From contig NZ_LT891969.1 of the NCBI RefSeq assembly GCF_900186505.1, forward strand, positions 372,001 through 436,000: a stretch of DNA of 64,000 nt. Direction: 5' to 3'. Below are positions 35,190 through 44,409 of this stretch, piece after piece. Source of the stretch: Enorma phocaeensis (lineage in GTDB: Bacteria > Actinomycetota > Coriobacteriia > Coriobacteriales > Coriobacteriaceae). The notes under the pieces are model-generated. The model saw nothing but the letters and a program-made list of their open reading frames with translations, was not told where the DNA came from and did not search any database. Position 1 is the first letter of the stretch; each line of letters begins with the position of its first letter. Position numbers and translations under genes: made by a program.

Positions 35190-36810
35190 GATCGAGGTCC
35201 GCGACCTTGCCTTGATCCGCAACGCGTCCTTCGCTCCGGCGGAGGGCCTCACCGTTCTAACCGGCGAGACGGGTGCGGGAAAGACGGCCCTGCTTTCCGC
35301 CTTCAAGCTGCTTGTGGGGGAGCGCGCGGAGGCCTCGCAGGTTCGCGAGGGGTCAGATGCCGCCCTCGTTACCGGTCGCTTCTTCTTCGATGCCCGTGAT
35401 ACCGAGGGGACGTGCGTTGAGCGGCGCGTTGCATCCGATGGCCGCAGCCGCGTCCGCATCGATGGCTCGATCTCCAGCGTGAGGGAACTTGCCTCGCTTG
35501 TGGGGCCGCGGGTCGACCTATGCGGCCAGCATGAGCACCAGCGCCTGCTTGATCCTGCCTCGCATGTTGAGATGGTCGATGCCTGGTCGGGAGCCTCGGT
35601 TCAGAACGCGGTGCGGGCTTATCGCGACGCCCTTGCACAGGCGCGTGCGGCGGCTGCCGAGCTCGATCGTATCGAACGGGCGGCATCGACCCAGGGTGCC
35701 CGCTTGGAGGACGCTCGCTTCACGTGCGAGCGCATCGACGAGGTCGATCCCAAAGAAGGTGAGCTCGAGGAGCTCGAGGAGTTGCTTCCGCGCGCCGAGC
35801 ACGCCGAAGCCCTCGCCGGTACGGCCCATGAGGCTGCGGAAGCGCTCTCAGGCGAGGGAGGCGCGCTTGATGGGTTGAACGCCGCCATCGCCGAGCTGTC
35901 TCGCATGGGGTCGGTTGATACCAAGCTATCCGAATATGCCGACCAGCTTGCCGGCGCGGCGATCACGATCGAGGATGCGGTGAGCGATCTGCACCGCTAT
36001 CGCAATGGGGTCGATTTCGATCCGGCGGAACTCGGCCGTCTGCAAGAGCGCTACGGCGCGATCAAGGGGTTGCTCAGGCGATTCGGCCCGCGCATGGAAG
36101 ATGTTTTCGCCAAACGCGACGAGGCCCGGGAGCTTCTCGCTCTCGTAGATGACAGCGAGGCGCGCGTTCGCCGGGCGCGTCAGGAGGTCGATGAGGCGGA
36201 ACGTAACCTCGCAGCATGCGCGCGCACGCTCTCGAAGCGTCGCAACGAGGCTGCCCCTCGGTTCTGCCGTGAGGTCGTTAAGCAGATGGCTCGCCTCGAG
36301 ATGGGGCGCGCGGAGCTCGTCTGGGAGTCGCGTCCGCTGCCCCGCGAGCGGTGGACGGAGGCTGGCCCTGCGTCTTGCGAGCTGCTGTATCGGAGCGGAG
36401 CCGGTCTTACCCCGCGCCCGCTTAGGCGCATCGCTTCGGGCGGTGAGCTCTCTCGCGTGATGCTCGCTTGCAAAGTTGTCCTCGGCGAGGCGGACGGCGT
36501 GGATACCCTCGTGTTCGACGAAGTGGATGCGGGCGTGGGCGGCGCGGTGGCTCGCTCGCTCGCTCAAGTGCTCGCCGATCTTTCCCGTACGCATCAAGTG
36601 GTCGTCGTGACGCACGTCGCGCAGGTTGCCGTCCTGGCAGATCGACACTACGTTGTGCGCAAGCAGGATGCCGATGTTCCCGAAACCCAGCTGGTCGAGG
36701 TCACCGGTGATGAGCGGGTGCGCGAAATCGCCCGCATGCTTTCCGGTGATGCGTCCGAGGCTTCGCTTGCGCACGCGCGCCAGATGCTAGGAGAGGTCGA
36801 CGAGGCTTAG
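35179..36810 (+). CDS. recN: DNA repair protein RecN
   Basis: 543-residue SMC-like ATPase that acts early at double-strand breaks. Walker A is TGETGAGKTALL near residue 31, CGQHEHQRLLDPASH lies near 115, long coiled-coil regions occupy about 150-370, the signature is IASGGELSRVMLA and Walker B is LVFDEVDAGVGG near 447. The ATG at 35179 overlaps the nadK end. Last gene of the efp run; the convergent aroQ begins its stop at 36910. Confidence 0.95.
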   Translation: MVDEIEVRDLALIRNASFAPAEGLTVLTGETGAGKTALLSAFKLLVGERAEASQVREGSDAALVTGRFFFDARDTEGTCVERRVASDGRSRVRIDGSISSVRELASLVGPRVDLCGQHEHQRLLDPASHVEMVDAWSGASVQNAVRAYRDALAQARAAAAELDRIERAASTQGARLEDARFTCERIDEVDPKEGELEELEELLPRAEHAEALAGTAHEAAEALSGEGGALDGLNAAIAELSRMGSVDTKLSEYADQLAGAAITIEDAVSDLHRYRNGVDFDPAELGRLQERYGAIKGLLRRFGPRMEDVFAKRDEARELLALVDDSEARVRRARQEVDEAERNLAACARTLSKRRNEAAPRFCREVVKQMARLEMGRAELVWESRPLPRERWTEAGPASCELLYRSGAGLTPRPLRRIASGGELSRVMLACKVVLGEADGVDTLVFDEVDAGVGGAVARSLAQVLADLSRTHQVVVVTHVAQVAVLADRHYVVRKQDADVPETQLVEVTGDERVREIARMLSGDASEASLAHARQMLGEVDEA

Positions 36811-36909
36811 CCTCGATCGCCGCCCTTTCCATTGAGCGAGCGGTCGGGAAGCGAGCTATCCAGCCGATGCATCGTCGTTCAAAGCTGCTTGCTGTCAGCT
36901 CGCGCTTCC

Positions 36910-37344
36910 TTAGGCGAGGCGCTCTGAGAGCATCTCGATGGCGTGCCGATATCCGTTGAGACCTTCTCCCGCCACCCGCGCGATGCATGCCATTCCGGCA
37001 TATGAGACCTGGCGGAAGGCCTCACGAGCATCCACGTCGGAGATATGGACCTCGATGGCGGGGATGGCGACCGCCTTGAGGGCGTCGAGGATCGCGACGC
37101 TCGTATGGGTATAGGCTGCCGGGTTGATGACGATGCCGTCGACGGTGCCCCATGCCTCCTGGATCTTGTCGACGATGGCTCCCTCATGGTTTGACTGGAA
37201 TACCTCGATGTCATCGAAGCCGTTGTCAGCGGCGGCTTCGCGGCAGATCCGCTCGAGGTCGGCGTAGGTACCGGTGCCGTAAATGGCGGGTTCGCGAACG
37301 CCGAGCATATTGAGGTTGGGGCCGTTGATGACGAGCACCTTCAC
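36910..37344 (-). CDS. aroQ: 3-dehydroquinate dehydratase, type II
   Basis: 144 residues; third step of the shikimate pathway. VLVINGPNLNMLGVREPAIYG contains the catalytic Asn and Tyr region, FQSNHEGAIVDKIQEA the conserved glutamate, GIVINPAAYTHTSVAI the substrate loop and VEVHISDVDAREAFRQ-like sequence (with EVHISD) the catalytic histidine. I chose the GTG at 37344, with AAGGAA about 8 nt upstream, because it gives the normal family length; a longer frame reaches into aroE-aroK. Last gene of the minus-strand aro cluster. Confidence 0.94.
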   Translation of the reverse strand: MKVLVINGPNLNMLGVREPAIYGTGTYADLERICREAAADNGFDDIEVFQSNHEGAIVDKIQEAWGTVDGIVINPAAYTHTSVAILDALKAVAIPAIEVHISDVDAREAFRQVSYAGMACIARVAGEGLNGYRHAIEMLSERLA

Positions 37345-37381
37345 AGCGCGTTCCTTTCTCGGTAAGGGGCGGGTTAGAGGC

Positions 37382-38680
37382 TTACGCTTCAAGTTCACCG
37401 GCTTCGCCACGTAACCGGACGTCTAGCTGCAGTTCCTGCAAGACGGCTTGAGCTGTGAGTGAGGCGGAGGCGCGCGAGGCTATGATGCGATCAGCCCATG
37501 ACCGGTAAAGCGGCATGCGCTGCTCGGCTAAGGCCTGCACGCCGTTTTGCGCGGAGAGCGGCCTGCCCCTGCTCGAGAGCTCCTCGAGTGGACGGTCGAG
37601 CATCACGATGCGGCTGTTCTGATGGAGCAGCGCATAGTTTTCCGGCCGGGTGACCACGCCGCCCCCGCAGGAGATGACGAGCCTGCTTGCCTTGGCGATA
37701 TCGGCGAGCACGTGCGTCTCCTGCACGCGAAACGCTTCCTCGCCCTGCTCGATGATGAAGTCGGAGCAGGTCGTGCCGAGTCGCCTCTCGAGCTCGACAT
37801 CGATATCGACGTGCTGGCGTCCGGTAAGGCGAGCGAGCTCTCGGCCGACGCGGGTCTTGCCAGCGCCCGGCATGCCGATGAGGGCAACGTTTTGTTCTAG
37901 CCGCGCAAGCGTCTCGGTGGTCGCCTGGATGCGATCTTTCGATATGGATTCCCCTGTGAAGAGGCGATCGGCTTCGGCTGCTTGGGCAACAAGCATAAGC
38001 AGGCCGTTCACCGCTGGCATGCCGCGCTGCTCGGCTTCGATGATGAGGGCCGTCCGCGCGGGGTTGTAGATGAGGTCGATCACTCCCTCGAGGTCGGGGA
38101 GCGCCTCGAGCGTGCAGGGCGCTTCGGGACAGTTGGGGTACATCCCTGAGGGCGTGGCGTTGACCAGAAGGGCGGCATCGCTGTAGTGGGGGAGGTCATC
38201 GTAGGTGACCGGTCCGCTACGTCCTACCGATACGACGTCTGCACCCAGATCGCATAAGACGGCGCGGCAGGTCGTTCCCGCTCCTCCGCTGCCCCCGAGC
38301 ACGAGCGCGCGCTTGCCCGCGACATCTACGCCGAGAGCCGTCACGAGGGCATGGAATCCTGCGAAGTCGGTGTTATCGCCGAGGAGCGTCCCGTCCGCGC
38401 GTCTGACGATGGTGTTCACGTTGCCCAAGCGCTGCGCCGTGGGAGTGAGCTCATCCAAGAAGGGCACCACCGCATGCTTGTACGGTACGGTGACGTTGAG
38501 CCCCTGCCAGCCTGTCTGCTGCAGAAACGATCCGAGCTCGTGTGGTTCGAGTTCGATGAGCCGATAGGGTATGCCCGCGAGCTCACCATGAATGGCGGGG
38601 GAGTAGCTATGGCCGAGCTTGCGCCCAAGAAGGCCGAAGGGGGCATCTGCGGCTTGGGTGGAATCGGAAAGCGCGCCCAT
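37382..38680 (-). CDS. aroE-aroK: Fused shikimate dehydrogenase - shikimate kinase (AroE-AroK)
   Basis: 432 residues. Part one (about 1-255) is AroE: LLGRKLGHSYSPAIHGEL, LNVTVPYKHAVVPFLDEL with catalytic Lys, GDNTDFAGF with catalytic Asp, and the NADP loop VLGGSGGAGTT. Part two (about 262-432) is shikimate kinase: LIGMPGAGKTRVG (Walker A), HVDIDVELE, EEAFRVQET, ISCGGGVV and the lid arginines near RGRPL. Reactions: 3-dehydroshikimate to shikimate to shikimate 3-phosphate, consecutive steps. There is no stop or frameshift at the junction. The ATG follows the pheA stop directly. A second, stand-alone kinase lies at 28742. Confidence 0.93.
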   Translation of the reverse strand: MGALSDSTQAADAPFGLLGRKLGHSYSPAIHGELAGIPYRLIELEPHELGSFLQQTGWQGLNVTVPYKHAVVPFLDELTPTAQRLGNVNTIVRRADGTLLGDNTDFAGFHALVTALGVDVAGKRALVLGGSGGAGTTCRAVLCDLGADVVSVGRSGPVTYDDLPHYSDAALLVNATPSGMYPNCPEAPCTLEALPDLEGVIDLIYNPARTALIIEAEQRGMPAVNGLLMLVAQAAEADRLFTGESISKDRIQATTETLARLEQNVALIGMPGAGKTRVGRELARLTGRQHVDIDVELERRLGTTCSDFIIEQGEEAFRVQETHVLADIAKASRLVISCGGGVVTRPENYALLHQNSRIVMLDRPLEELSSRGRPLSAQNGVQALAEQRMPLYRSWADRIIASRASASLTAQAVLQELQLDVRLRGEAGELEA

Positions 38681-39826
38681 CTATATCAGCTCCTGATAGC
38701 TTCCTAGGTACGCGAACATCTCGCAAACGTCGGAGATCCCGTCGAGCAGATTTCCCAAGGCTGCCGATCCGAACGGGCAATCCAGATCGAAGTAGAACAT
38801 GAACTCGAAGTCCCTCCCCGGAATGGGACGGCTCTCGAGCTTCACGAGGTTAATGTCGAGGGCGTAGATGCGCTCGAGTACGCGGTAGAGCGAGCCGGGT
38901 TCATGCGAGACCGTGAGCATGAGCGAGGTGCGCGTGGCGCCAGGAAAGACCTGAGGCGTGGCGGAGATCACGACGAAGCGCGTATAGTTGTTGTCTGAAT
39001 CCTGCACGTCCTCATCTATGGCCGTGAGTCCATAGAGTGCCGCGCAATCGCGAGACGAGAGGGCGGCGATGTCGCGTCTCGGCGATTCTGCGACGAATGC
39101 CGCCGCTTGCGCCGTGTTCTCGCAGGCGTGCACGGTGACACCGAGGCGTTCGAGGTATTCCGAGCATTGCGCGATGGCTTGCTCGTGGGAGTAGACCTCG
39201 GAGATGTCGGCTTTCGATACACCGGGCTTGGCAAGTAGGTTGTGGTCGATTTTGAGACGTATGCTCCGCACGATGGAGAAGCGATACTTCGCGATAAGGT
39301 CGTAGACGGCGTTCACCGATCCTGCGGTGGAGTTTTCGATGGGGAGCACGCCGTAGGTAGAAGACCCATCCCTCACCGAGCGGAAAACACCCTCGAATGT
39401 GGGGTGGAAGGTGATGGTGGGAATCTTGAAAAGCCGGCACGCGGCAATCTGGCTGTAGGCTCCTTCGACCCCTTGGCAGGCAACGTCGGCGAGGGCGGGG
39501 AAGGGTTTATCGATGGGTTGCAGGGCGCTGAATGCCGTGCGGGAGAGCGAGCCGGCGTCTGCGGCATGGATCGCTCGTTGCTGGGCGGCCTTGTTCATAC
39601 TCATGAGCAGCGAGAAGAGGCTCACCGCCTGCCCGCTGAACTCTGCGGGGACCGCGCGTGCCACCTGTGAGAGCTTCTCGCGCTCGCGTTCGGGATCGAA
39701 AACCGCCTTGCCCGTCTGGGCTTTGGCTTTGGCAACCTCTTGGGCAAGCTCCATTCGCTCGCAGAAGAGGTCGAGGATCCCCGCGTCGATCGCGTCGATC
39801 CGGTTGCGGATATCTGAGAGTTCCAT
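38681..39826 (-). CDS. pheA: Bifunctional chorismate mutase / prephenate dehydratase
   Basis: 381 residues. The N-terminal AroQ-type chorismate mutase (about 1-90) reads SDIRNRIDAIDAGILDLFCERM, with the conserved arginines. The prephenate dehydratase domain follows with GVEGAYSQIA, ENSTAGSVNAVYDL and the catalytic NNYTRFVVI. The ACT regulatory domain (about 300-381) has SLMLTVSHEPGSLYRVL and LESRPIPGRDFEFMFY, the phenylalanine-binding ESRP motif. It commits chorismate to phenylalanine. The ATG at 39826 has AAAGGG upstream. In operon between aroC and aroE-aroK. Confidence 0.95.
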   Translation of the reverse strand: MELSDIRNRIDAIDAGILDLFCERMELAQEVAKAKAQTGKAVFDPEREREKLSQVARAVPAEFSGQAVSLFSLLMSMNKAAQQRAIHAADAGSLSRTAFSALQPIDKPFPALADVACQGVEGAYSQIAACRLFKIPTITFHPTFEGVFRSVRDGSSTYGVLPIENSTAGSVNAVYDLIAKYRFSIVRSIRLKIDHNLLAKPGVSKADISEVYSHEQAIAQCSEYLERLGVTVHACENTAQAAAFVAESPRRDIAALSSRDCAALYGLTAIDEDVQDSDNNYTRFVVISATPQVFPGATRTSLMLTVSHEPGSLYRVLERIYALDINLVKLESRPIPGRDFEFMFYFDLDCPFGSAALGNLLDGISDVCEMFAYLGSYQELI

Positions 39827-39882
39827 GAACGACCCTTTCCTGTTTTGTCGATGAGCGCGGGGGATCGTGGCGAATTCCTGGT

Positions 39883-40998
39883 TTAGCGCCGAGGGGCGGG
39901 GTACTTGAAGCGGCCGTCCTCGATCATGAGGTCGAGCAAGGCGAGCGCGCAGGCGGCTTCGGCGACCGGCACGGCTCGGGGGACTATGCAAGGGTCGTGA
40001 CGTCCTTTGATGGCAAGCTCTGCTGGTTCCATTCGGTCGAGGTCGACGCTTTGCTGCTTCTGGCCGATCGATGGCGTGGGCTTTACCGCCATCTGCCAGA
40101 CGATGGGCATGCCGGTTGAAATCCCGCCGAGGATGCCCCCCGCGTTGTTCGTTTCGGTTGCTACCTGGCCATCGCGTATGGTGTAGGGATCGTTGTTCTT
40201 GCTACCGGTAAGGTAGGAGGCGCAGAAACCGGCACCGAAATCAATCCCTTTGACCGCGGGGATCCCGAAGGCAAGCCGTGCGATTCGATTTTCGATTCCG
40301 TCGAACATGGGGTCCCCGATGCCTACGGGCACCCCGTAAGCAGCGCATTCGATGACGCCTCCGATGCTGTCGAGCTCATCGCGGGCGCGCAGGATCGCCG
40401 CTTCCATGCGTGCGGCGGCGTCTGTTGCGATGCATGGGAAGCTATGAGCTCGCAACGCGGCGACCTGTGCGATGTCGAGTTCGAGCTCGTTGAGCGGCTC
40501 GTCTGGTATGCCTTCCGGTCCAAGGCTGGAGACGTGCGCGACGACCTCGATTCCTTGCGTGGCGAGCGCTTGCTTTGCGATGGCGCCGGCAACGCAAAGC
40601 GGCGCGGTGAGCCTGCCTGAGAAGTGGCCTCCGCCTGAGACATCGTGCCAGTTTCCGTACTTCATGCGCGCGGGGAAATCAGCATGGCCTGGACGAGGAA
40701 CGGTTCGCAGGCCAGCGTAATCACCCGATCGCGTATCGGCATTCTCGATGACGGCGCCAATAGGCGAGCCTGTGGTATGCCCATCGAGGATTCCCGAGAG
40801 GAATGTCGGAGCGTCGGCTTCGCGGCGCCGCGTGGCCGTGTCCGAGCGTCCAGGGGCCCTCCGGTCGAGGAAGGCTTGGAGTTCGTCCATATCGATGGGA
40901 ATGCCGGCGGGAACTCCGTCTATGGTGCAGCCGATGCCGGCGGAATGCGACTCGCCGAAGATCGAGAGGCGAACGCTCGTCCCTACAACCGACGCCAT
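39883..40998 (-). CDS. aroC: Chorismate synthase
   Basis: 371 residues, FMN-dependent last step to chorismate. The start SIFGESHSAGIGCTIDGVPAG, RPGHADFPARMKYG and SGGGHFSGRLTAPL are family signatures, with the conserved histidines in ESHS and RPGHAD. The C-terminal part ISTGMPIVWQMAVKPTPSI is also typical. It begins right after the aroA stop. Confidence 0.96.
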   Translation of the reverse strand: MASVVGTSVRLSIFGESHSAGIGCTIDGVPAGIPIDMDELQAFLDRRAPGRSDTATRRREADAPTFLSGILDGHTTGSPIGAVIENADTRSGDYAGLRTVPRPGHADFPARMKYGNWHDVSGGGHFSGRLTAPLCVAGAIAKQALATQGIEVVAHVSSLGPEGIPDEPLNELELDIAQVAALRAHSFPCIATDAAARMEAAILRARDELDSIGGVIECAAYGVPVGIGDPMFDGIENRIARLAFGIPAVKGIDFGAGFCASYLTGSKNNDPYTIRDGQVATETNNAGGILGGISTGMPIVWQMAVKPTPSIGQKQQSVDLDRMEPAELAIKGRHDPCIVPRAVPVAEAACALALLDLMIEDGRFKYPAPRR

Positions 40999-42306
40999 CT
41001 AGTCCTCCTTAAGCTCGACGATGCCGCCAAGCTCACGGTAATCGTCGAAGAACGTTGGATAGGATTTGGCAACTGCCTCGGCGCCGCGAATCACCACGGG
41101 ACCGCTGGCGCGAACCGCGGCGACGGCAGCGGTCATCGCGATGCGGTGGTCGCGGCAGGCATCGACCGTGCCGCCGGTTAATTCGGGAACGCCTTCTATG
41201 ACGAGGTCGTCGCCCACGATGCGCACATTTGCGCCCAGCGCGTTCAGCATCGCCGCCGTGGTCTGGAGCCGGTCGGACTCCTTGAGGCGTAGCCTTGCGC
41301 AATCGTGGATGACCGTGGTCCCCTCGCACGATGCAGCTACGGCAGAAAGCACGGGCACTAGATCCGGTACGTCGCGTGCGCTGAGCGAAAAGCCCTTGAG
41401 CTTGTCGGGACGGACGGTTGCCGCGGCGGTGGAGCGATTCACCCGCGCACCGAATCGCGACAGCGCGGCGAGCACGGTACGGTCGCCCTGCATCGAGTTG
41501 AGCGCGAGGCCGCGTACCGTGATGGGCCGTTTGCCGATCGCCGCCGCGCAGAACCAGAACGCCGCGTTCGACCAATCGCCTTCGACGCATATGCGCCGCG
41601 GCGTGCGATAGCCCGTACCGTCGAGGTGGAAGCGCGTTACCTGCTGCTCGGCATCGCACTCGGTGCGGACCGCGATGCCGAACGCGGCAAGCGCTTCGAG
41701 GGTGAGGTCGACATACGGTTTGCTCTCAAGCGCGCCGGTGACCTCGACGGTGCTCTCCTGCCCAAGAAGCGGCAAGGCAAGGAGAAGGCCCGACACGTAC
41801 TGGGAGCTCACGTTCCCCGGAAGCAGGAAGGTGCCCGGACGCAGGCGATTGCGTGCCGTGAGGGGGAGGCCTCCTGTTGCCGGCAGGTCGCAGCCCGCGG
41901 CCAAGAGCTCGTTGATGAGCGGCGTGAGGGGTCGCTCGCCAAGCCGTGCCGCACCGATGAAGGTGGCGTCGGCGCCGAGCGCGCAGGCGACCGGAAGCAT
42001 GAAGCGCAGGGTTGAGCCCGATTCGCGGCAGTCGAGCGTTCGCCCGGTAAGGGCGCGCAGGATTCCATGCTCCTGACTCTTGGGAATGGGGTGGATCTCG
42101 AAGACTCCAGGCGAGCGAACGATGCGCGCTCCCAGGGTCTCAAGGCAATCAAGGGTCGCCTCGATATCATCGCAGGTGGTGTTGCATACCACCTCGGTAG
42201 GGCCGTTGGCGAGCGCCGCGGCGATGACGAGCCGGTGCGCCATGGACTTCGAGGCGATGGCGTGCACCTCGCCGGAGAGGGTCTTGGGTTCGATGCGCGC
42301 GATCAC
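40999..42306 (-). CDS. aroA: 5-enolpyruvylshikimate-3-phosphate synthase
   Basis: 435 residues. It joins shikimate 3-phosphate and PEP. ASKSMAHRLVIAAAL holds the PEP-binding lysine, RESGSTLRFMLPVACALG the S3P loop, and RLRLKESDRLQTTAAML the conserved catalytic region. I chose the GTG at 42306, which overlaps the aroB stop as GTGA, with AGGAGG 10 nt upstream. The residues around GSTLR are not the usual glyphosate-motif order, so class I or II assignment is left open. Confidence 0.95.
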   Translation of the reverse strand: MIARIEPKTLSGEVHAIASKSMAHRLVIAAALANGPTEVVCNTTCDDIEATLDCLETLGARIVRSPGVFEIHPIPKSQEHGILRALTGRTLDCRESGSTLRFMLPVACALGADATFIGAARLGERPLTPLINELLAAGCDLPATGGLPLTARNRLRPGTFLLPGNVSSQYVSGLLLALPLLGQESTVEVTGALESKPYVDLTLEALAAFGIAVRTECDAEQQVTRFHLDGTGYRTPRRICVEGDWSNAAFWFCAAAIGKRPITVRGLALNSMQGDRTVLAALSRFGARVNRSTAAATVRPDKLKGFSLSARDVPDLVPVLSAVAASCEGTTVIHDCARLRLKESDRLQTTAAMLNALGANVRIVGDDLVIEGVPELTGGTVDACRDHRIAMTAAVAAVRASGPVVIRGAEAVAKSYPTFFDDYRELGGIVELKED

Positions 42307-43445
42307 AGCGTGTTCGCCTCCTGTCCTGCCGCTTGCGCCATGTCTTCGTGTCCGCAGGCAGCGTGGCGGCAATCTCCGGCGCGTAGCAGCTCGTGGAAGT
42401 CGTCCAGGCTCATGCACTCGATGGAGCATGAGCCGATTGCATGGGGCATGACGACATCGATGTGCTCGCCGGCCCGCTTCTTATCGTGCAGTGCCTCCGT
42501 ATAGATGCGATCGGCGTCCCAGCGGCAGGTGGTGTCCAGGCCGCAACGGCGTGCAAGGCGGGCGATGCGGTCGGGCACGCTGGCATCGCAGGCTCCCCGC
42601 ATGACGGCGGCGCTTGCGATCAGAACCATGCCTTGGGCCACGCAAGATCCGTGGCCGAGTTTATATTCTTCGAGCGCTTCTATCGCATGGCCGGCGCTGT
42701 GGCCAAAATTCAATAGCTTCCGGGCGTGGGCTTCGCGCTCATCGGCAGCAACCACGTCGCGCTTTATCTCGACGTTGCGAGCGATGATCGCGGCAACCAT
42801 GCCAAGGTCGCTATGGAGCAGCTCCGTCGTGAGGGGCGTTTGCTCGAGTTGGGCAAAGAGCCGGCTATCTCTGATGACGCCATGTTTTATCACCTCGCCG
42901 CATCCATCGGCAAGTTGCTCGGGCTCAAGGGTGCCCAGGCAACCGACATCGGCGATCACCACGCGAGGCTGCCAGAAGGCGCCGGCAAGGTTCTTGCCGG
43001 CTTTGAGGTCTATGGCGGTTTTGCCGCCCACCGAGGAGTCGACCATGGCGAGCAAGCTTGTGGGGATCTGGGCAAGCGGGCAGCCGCGCATGTAGCATGC
43101 GGCAGCAAAGCCGGCGACATCCCCGGTTACCCCGCCGCCGAGCGCAACGACCGCATCGCTCCGACTGAACTCATGCTCGGCCATGAACTCGAGGATATCG
43201 ATAAGGGTGCTCGCGCGCTTCTGGCGCTCGCCAGCGCTGAACGTGAACGTGAACACCTCGTAGCCAACGGACTTGAGGCTTTGGCTCACGATGGGGGCGT
43301 AGAGCGGCCCCACGTTGGAATCGGTGACGATTACGGCGCGCTCGCCTCCGCAGGCTGTGCGGACGAGTTCTCCCGATGCCTCAAGGAGCATGGTGCCGAT
43401 ATGCACCTTGTACGGGGTGGATGCCGGGATGTCGATGGTGTACAT
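42303..43445 (-). CDS. aroB: 3-dehydroquinate synthase (catalytic copy)
   Basis: 380 residues. It converts DAHP to 3-dehydroquinate with NAD+ and a divalent metal. All key parts are present: ALGGGVTGDVAGFAA, DSSVGGKTAIDLKAGKN, GCGEVIKHGVI, LNFGHSAGHAIEAL and KLGHGSCVAQGM, giving the metal-binding Glu and two His. This contrasts with the altered paralogue at 29284. The ATG at 43445 follows AAGGAACACGCT. The C-terminal 25 residues (HAACGHEDMAQAAGQ) are His/Cys-containing and extend a little beyond the usual end. Confidence 0.96.
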   Translation of the reverse strand: MYTIDIPASTPYKVHIGTMLLEASGELVRTACGGERAVIVTDSNVGPLYAPIVSQSLKSVGYEVFTFTFSAGERQKRASTLIDILEFMAEHEFSRSDAVVALGGGVTGDVAGFAAACYMRGCPLAQIPTSLLAMVDSSVGGKTAIDLKAGKNLAGAFWQPRVVIADVGCLGTLEPEQLADGCGEVIKHGVIRDSRLFAQLEQTPLTTELLHSDLGMVAAIIARNVEIKRDVVAADEREAHARKLLNFGHSAGHAIEALEEYKLGHGSCVAQGMVLIASAAVMRGACDASVPDRIARLARRCGLDTTCRWDADRIYTEALHDKKRAGEHIDVVMPHAIGSCSIECMSLDDFHELLRAGDCRHAACGHEDMAQAAGQEANTL

Positions 43446-43497
43446 AGCGTGTTCCTTGACTGCTTGGATTGTCTGCCTTCCGGTTGCGATAAAGAGC

Positions 43498-44409
43498 CTA
43501 GTCATCATCGAGGGAGCGCTTGATGCGGTCGCCTTCAGCGAGCAGCATGCGCAGCCGATCCTGGTCGCCTGCGGAAAGGGCGCTTCTATACCCATCGAGC
43601 GCATCAATGAGACCGGTGAGCTCGCTTATAAGGTTCTCCGCGTTCTCGCACATGAGTTCAGCCCACATCGTGGGGTTGAGGTGCGCCACGCGCGTGAGGT
43701 CTCGATAGCTTCCGGCGGAGAAGCCGTGGTGTCCCTGGGCGGTGGGGCTTTTGACGTAGGCGTTCGAGACGATGTGCGCGAGCTGGCTCGTGAAGGCGAT
43801 CACGCGGTCGTGGTCCTCGGGGGTGGTCACGCTGAACGACCCGAAGCCCAAGGGGGAGAGTAGCGTGTGGGCGCGGTCAAGTAGCCTGAGCCGCTCGAGG
43901 TCACCAATCGCTGGCGGGACGAGAACCATGGGGGCGCCTTTGAAGAGATCGGCGCGTGCGTACGCGAAGCCTGAATGCTCGGTTCCCGCCATGGGGTGCG
44001 TTCCCAAGAATGCGAAGCCATGGTCTTGAGCGAGTTTGAAAGCCTCTGCGCATACGGTCGATTTCACGCCGGCGGTATCGATGACGAGCGGACCGGTGCC
44101 CGCGGGGACATCGGAAGCTGCGGCAAGTGCCGCGGCGTGCTCCTTGAGCCATGCGATGCAAGCGAGCGGATAGGCAGCAAGAACGACGATGTCGAGCTTG
44201 CCGAGGGCATCGTCGTCAAGCACGCCGGCGATCGTGTCCACGCGTGCGGCTTCTAAGATGTCCCCGTCGATGTCGAAGGCATAGACCTCAGCACCTGCTG
44301 CGCGGTACGCTCGAGCGAAGCTGCCCCCGATAAGGCCAAGTCCCACGATGCCTACATGAAGGCTGGGCGCAAGGCTCGCGTCTGCGCGCGCGTCCCCCGT
44401 TCCCATCAT
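43498..44409 (-). CDS. tyrA: Prephenate dehydrogenase
   Basis: 303 residues. It oxidatively decarboxylates prephenate to 4-hydroxyphenylpyruvate for tyrosine. The NAD fold is VGIVGLGLIGGSFARAY, then IDTAGVKS and the catalytic histidine in FLGTHPMAGTEHSG; a helical C-domain contains HIVSNAYVKSP. There is no ACT domain, so feedback by tyrosine may be weak or exerted elsewhere. It overlaps the aroF stop by 4 bp. Confidence 0.94.
   Translation of the reverse strand: MMGTGDARADASLAPSLHVGIVGLGLIGGSFARAYRAAGAEVYAFDIDGDILEAARVDTIAGVLDDDALGKLDIVVLAAYPLACIAWLKEHAAALAAASDVPAGTGPLVIDTAGVKSTVCAEAFKLAQDHGFAFLGTHPMAGTEHSGFAYARADLFKGAPMVLVPPAIGDLERLRLLDRAHTLLSPLGFGSFSVTTPEDHDRVIAFTSQLAHIVSNAYVKSPTAQGHHGFSAGSYRDLTRVAHLNPTMWAELMCENAENLISELTGLIDALDGYRSALSAGDQDRLRMLLAEGDRIKRSLDDD

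Noticed and set aside
36848..36909. Long-range inverted repeat GGAAGCGAGCT / AGCTCGC-GCTTCC between recN and aroQ
   Set aside because: The loop is about 38 nt, pairing is interrupted and no T run follows. It is too weak to call a terminator.
42726..43523. 265-codon plus-strand frame opposite aroB
   Set aside because: It mirrors the aroB coding sequence and has no independent support.
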